Origin: an uncultured Roseburia sp.
Lineage (GTDB): Bacteria > Bacillota > Clostridia > Lachnospirales > Lachnospiraceae
Length of the DNA stretch: 24,085 nt
NCBI GenBank assembly: GCA_910584215.1
Contig: CAJTYI010000041.1
Coordinates: 1-24,085 of the forward strand
Reading direction: 5' to 3'
The position numbers and the translations under genes are program-made. Every line of letters starts with the position of its first letter. Position 1 is the stretch's first letter. The notes below the pieces were generated by a model. That model was given only the letters and a program-made list of their open reading frames with translations. It did not search any database and had not been told where the DNA came from. Below are positions 22,440-24,085 of the stretch, piece by piece.

Positions 22440-22468
22440 TTGAAAAAAAGCGATCCCTTTAGTATAAT
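22440..22468 (+). promoter_or_regulatory. Sigma-A promoter of aroA
   Basis: TTGAAA (22440-22445) and a perfect TATAAT (22463-22468) are separated by exactly 17 bases. The transcript would have a leader of about 93 bases before the start codon. Confidence 0.8.
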
Positions 22469-22567
22469 GGGGCTTGGCAGTATGAAAATTTGACGAAAGC
22501 ATGTCTGCCAAACAGAGATTTTCAACAAAAATTGGCAGAGGACAAAGCAAAAAGGAAAAGCACATTC

Positions 22568-23899
22568 ATGGAACAATACATGGTAAAAACAGTAAAAGAA
22601 CCGATTGACTGGTCGGTGGAAGTGCCGGGTTCTAAGAGTATCACCAACCGTGCACTCCTGATGGCGGCCTTATCCGACGGTCCGGCACAGATAGACGGAG
22701 CGCTGTTTTCAGACGATTCGAGACATTTTCTCTCTGCATTGCAGGCGCTGGGGTTTGCGGTGGAGGAAGACGAAGCGGCAAAGCGCGTTAAAATTACGGG
22801 CTGCCGCGGCACGATACCCGCAAAAAACGCAACGATCCATGTGGGGAGCGCGGGGACCGCGGCTCGTTTTCTCACCGCAATGCTGGGTTTTTCTGACGGC
22901 GTATATACAATAGAGGCTTCGGAGCAAATGAAAAGAAGGCCGATGCTGCCTTTATTTGAGCTTTTAGAAGATGTGGGAGCCCGAATTATTTATTTAGAAA
23001 AAGAGGGATGCCTGCCGGTGCGGATATATGGGCGCGCATATGGCGCGCAGAGTCAGAGCGGGCAGGAAAACGGCAGGATGCAGCAGCAGCCGCTTACGGT
23101 GACATTGGATATCAGCAAAAGCACCCAGTTTTTAAGCGCGCTGCTGTTGATTTCTCCTATGGTTTGTGACCGCGCACTCATAATACAGATTTCCAGTGAA
23201 AAAACAGACGGCTCTTATATACGCATCACAAGAAAAATGATGGAGGAATTTGGAGCAAAAACGCAGTTTGACGGGAAAAATTATGTGGTGCCGCAGGGAA
23301 CATGCTATCACAGAGAGTGGTATGCGGTAGAGCCGGACATGTCCGCGGCCTGCTACTTTTATGCGGCGGCGGCGCTCACCGGCGGCAGAGCGCTGGTAAA
23401 AAATGTACATGCAAACAATTCGCAGGGGGACATACGATTTTTGGATGTGCTGCGGCAGATGGGATGCCGGACAGACGAAGGCGCTGAGGGAATCCTGCTC
23501 GAAGGCCCCCATGACGGAAGGTTAAAAGGCATTTCCGTCAATATGAATGATTTTTCGGATCAGGCGCTGACGCTTGCGTCCATCGCGCCGTTTGCCGACG
23601 CACCGGTAGAAATTACCGGTATCGGACATATTCGCGGGCAGGAATCCGACCGGCTTTCTGTCATGGTAAAAGAGTTGACAAAACTTGGCATCCGCTGTGA
23701 GGAGAGAGAGACGGCCGTCACCGTGTATCCGGGTGCGCCCCGTTCGGGTGAGATCGAGACTTACGACGATCACCGGGTGGCGATGTCGTTTTCCCTGATC
23801 GGGCTGCGCGTCGAAGGGATTGTAATCAGGGACCCGATGTGCTGCCGGAAGACCTTTGAACATTATTTTGATGTGTTGACGGAGTTGACGACTAGATAA
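22568..23899 (+). CDS. aroA: 3-phosphoshikimate 1-carboxyvinyltransferase (EPSP synthase)
   Basis: A 443-residue enzyme that joins phosphoenolpyruvate to shikimate-3-phosphate, the step before chorismate synthase, which is encoded divergently next to it. Family motifs: PGSKSITNRAL (K23, S24, R28), GSAGTAARFL in place of the usual GNAGTAxR, KRRPMLPLF, a serine/glutamine substrate loop STQFLSALLL, the catalytic aspartate region NDFSDQALTLASIAPFA, GQESDR, DDHRVAMSF and a late RKTFEHYF. An extra polar loop of about 15 residues (SQSGQENGRMQQQ) near 160-175 accounts for the length above the usual 430. The start ATG 22568 has AAAGGA 11 bases upstream, rather far; ATG 22580 is an alternative, while the frame upstream has no site. 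Adjacent repeats and a strong promoter suggest regulated expression. Confidence 0.97.
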   Translation: MEQYMVKTVKEPIDWSVEVPGSKSITNRALLMAALSDGPAQIDGALFSDDSRHFLSALQALGFAVEEDEAAKRVKITGCRGTIPAKNATIHVGSAGTAARFLTAMLGFSDGVYTIEASEQMKRRPMLPLFELLEDVGARIIYLEKEGCLPVRIYGRAYGAQSQSGQENGRMQQQPLTVTLDISKSTQFLSALLLISPMVCDRALIIQISSEKTDGSYIRITRKMMEEFGAKTQFDGKNYVVPQGTCYHREWYAVEPDMSAACYFYAAAALTGGRALVKNVHANNSQGDIRFLDVLRQMGCRTDEGAEGILLEGPHDGRLKGISVNMNDFSDQALTLASIAPFADAPVEITGIGHIRGQESDRLSVMVKELTKLGIRCEERETAVTVYPGAPRSGEIETYDDHRVAMSFSLIGLRVEGIVIRDPMCCRKTFEHYFDVLTELTTR

Positions 23900-24085
23900 T
23901 GATAGGTTATTAGCCAAGCTATTTGTATGAATATCTAGAAATAGTGGATGCATATTTATTCTATTAAAACATAGCAAACTTTTTCTTTCCCTATGAATGA
24001 AGGCGGCATCCATCGTGTTTTTGGCGCCACAGTCTCTGCTTTTTTCTTCAATATCACAAATCCCGAGGTACTTAGCGCGTGCCTT

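Noticed and set aside
23522..24013. 163-codon minus-strand frame across the aroA 3' end
   Set aside because: Most of it is antisense to the conserved end of EPSP synthase and it shows no domain.
23956..24085. Minus-strand open frame running off the right edge (about 42 codons, ending at 23956), possibly the end of a gene convergent to aroA
   Set aside because: The codon pattern looks plausible, but two other frames across the same bases are also open and I recognise no motif, so it is not claimed. The rest of 23900-24085 shows no clear feature apart from a weak CTATTT/AAATAG inverted repeat near 23920-23945.

Overview
The window is about 24 kb of a chromosome from a low-to-medium GC, Gram-positive, probably spore-forming anaerobe of the Clostridia, most like a gut Lachnospiraceae. 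Four things point there. The regulatory signals are Firmicutes-type: a perfect CIRCE element, a T-box leader with a threonine specifier, Spo0A-like boxes and sigma-A promoters with 16-17 bp spacers. The protein families fit Clostridia, including a bile salt hydrolase typical of gut residents. Shine-Dalgarno sites are strong. Genes are packed in short operons on both strands. The taxonomic call is inference; no rRNA gene is present.

Layout. (1) 1-1122: the 3' end of a DUF4422 glycosyltransferase-like gene and an AlsE/Rpe-type sugar-phosphate epimerase, closed by a terminator that probably also serves the convergent htpG. (2) 1201-3454: htpG on the minus strand, with its promoter and a perfect CIRCE operator. 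(3) 3635-5390: an M14 peptidoglycan endopeptidase with an N-terminal peptidoglycan-binding domain, an unexplained long hairpin, and a small charged helical protein on the minus strand. (4) 5631-6605: bile salt hydrolase. (5) 6663-10743: a three-gene cassette of leucine-rich-repeat protein, VWA protein and MoxR-type AAA+ ATPase. (6) 10807-17316: a tight operon of an MRB1590-like ABC-class ATPase, a Tet(M)/EF-G-like GTPase fused to a Rae1/YacP-type NYN nuclease, an RsmF-like rRNA m5C methyltransferase, and a MetH-reactivation-domain-like protein. (7) 17317-18451: an array of Spo0A-box-like sequences about 10 bp apart, followed by a protein made of two receiver domains that both lack the phospho-acceptor aspartate. 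(8) 18421-20966: promoter, T-box leader, an extra hairpin, thrS and a terminator. (9) 20980-23899: a ferredoxin-aroC operon and a divergent aroA gene, making the last two shikimate-pathway enzymes, with a 25-bp tandem repeat just upstream of the aroA promoter.

The most interesting part is region 6. An EF-G-family GTPase, which should bind near the ribosomal A site, is covalently joined to a domain whose stand-alone form (Rae1) cuts mRNA in the A site. It is co-transcribed with a putative RNA-binding ATPase and an rRNA methyltransferase. This looks like a translation-surveillance or ribosome-rescue module rather than a tetracycline-resistance locus, because the Tet(M) domain IV tip motif is absent. 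The second notable part is region 7, a phosphorylation-blind dual pseudo-receiver apparently controlled by Spo0A. Most enzymes elsewhere are ordinary housekeeping genes with all key residues in place.
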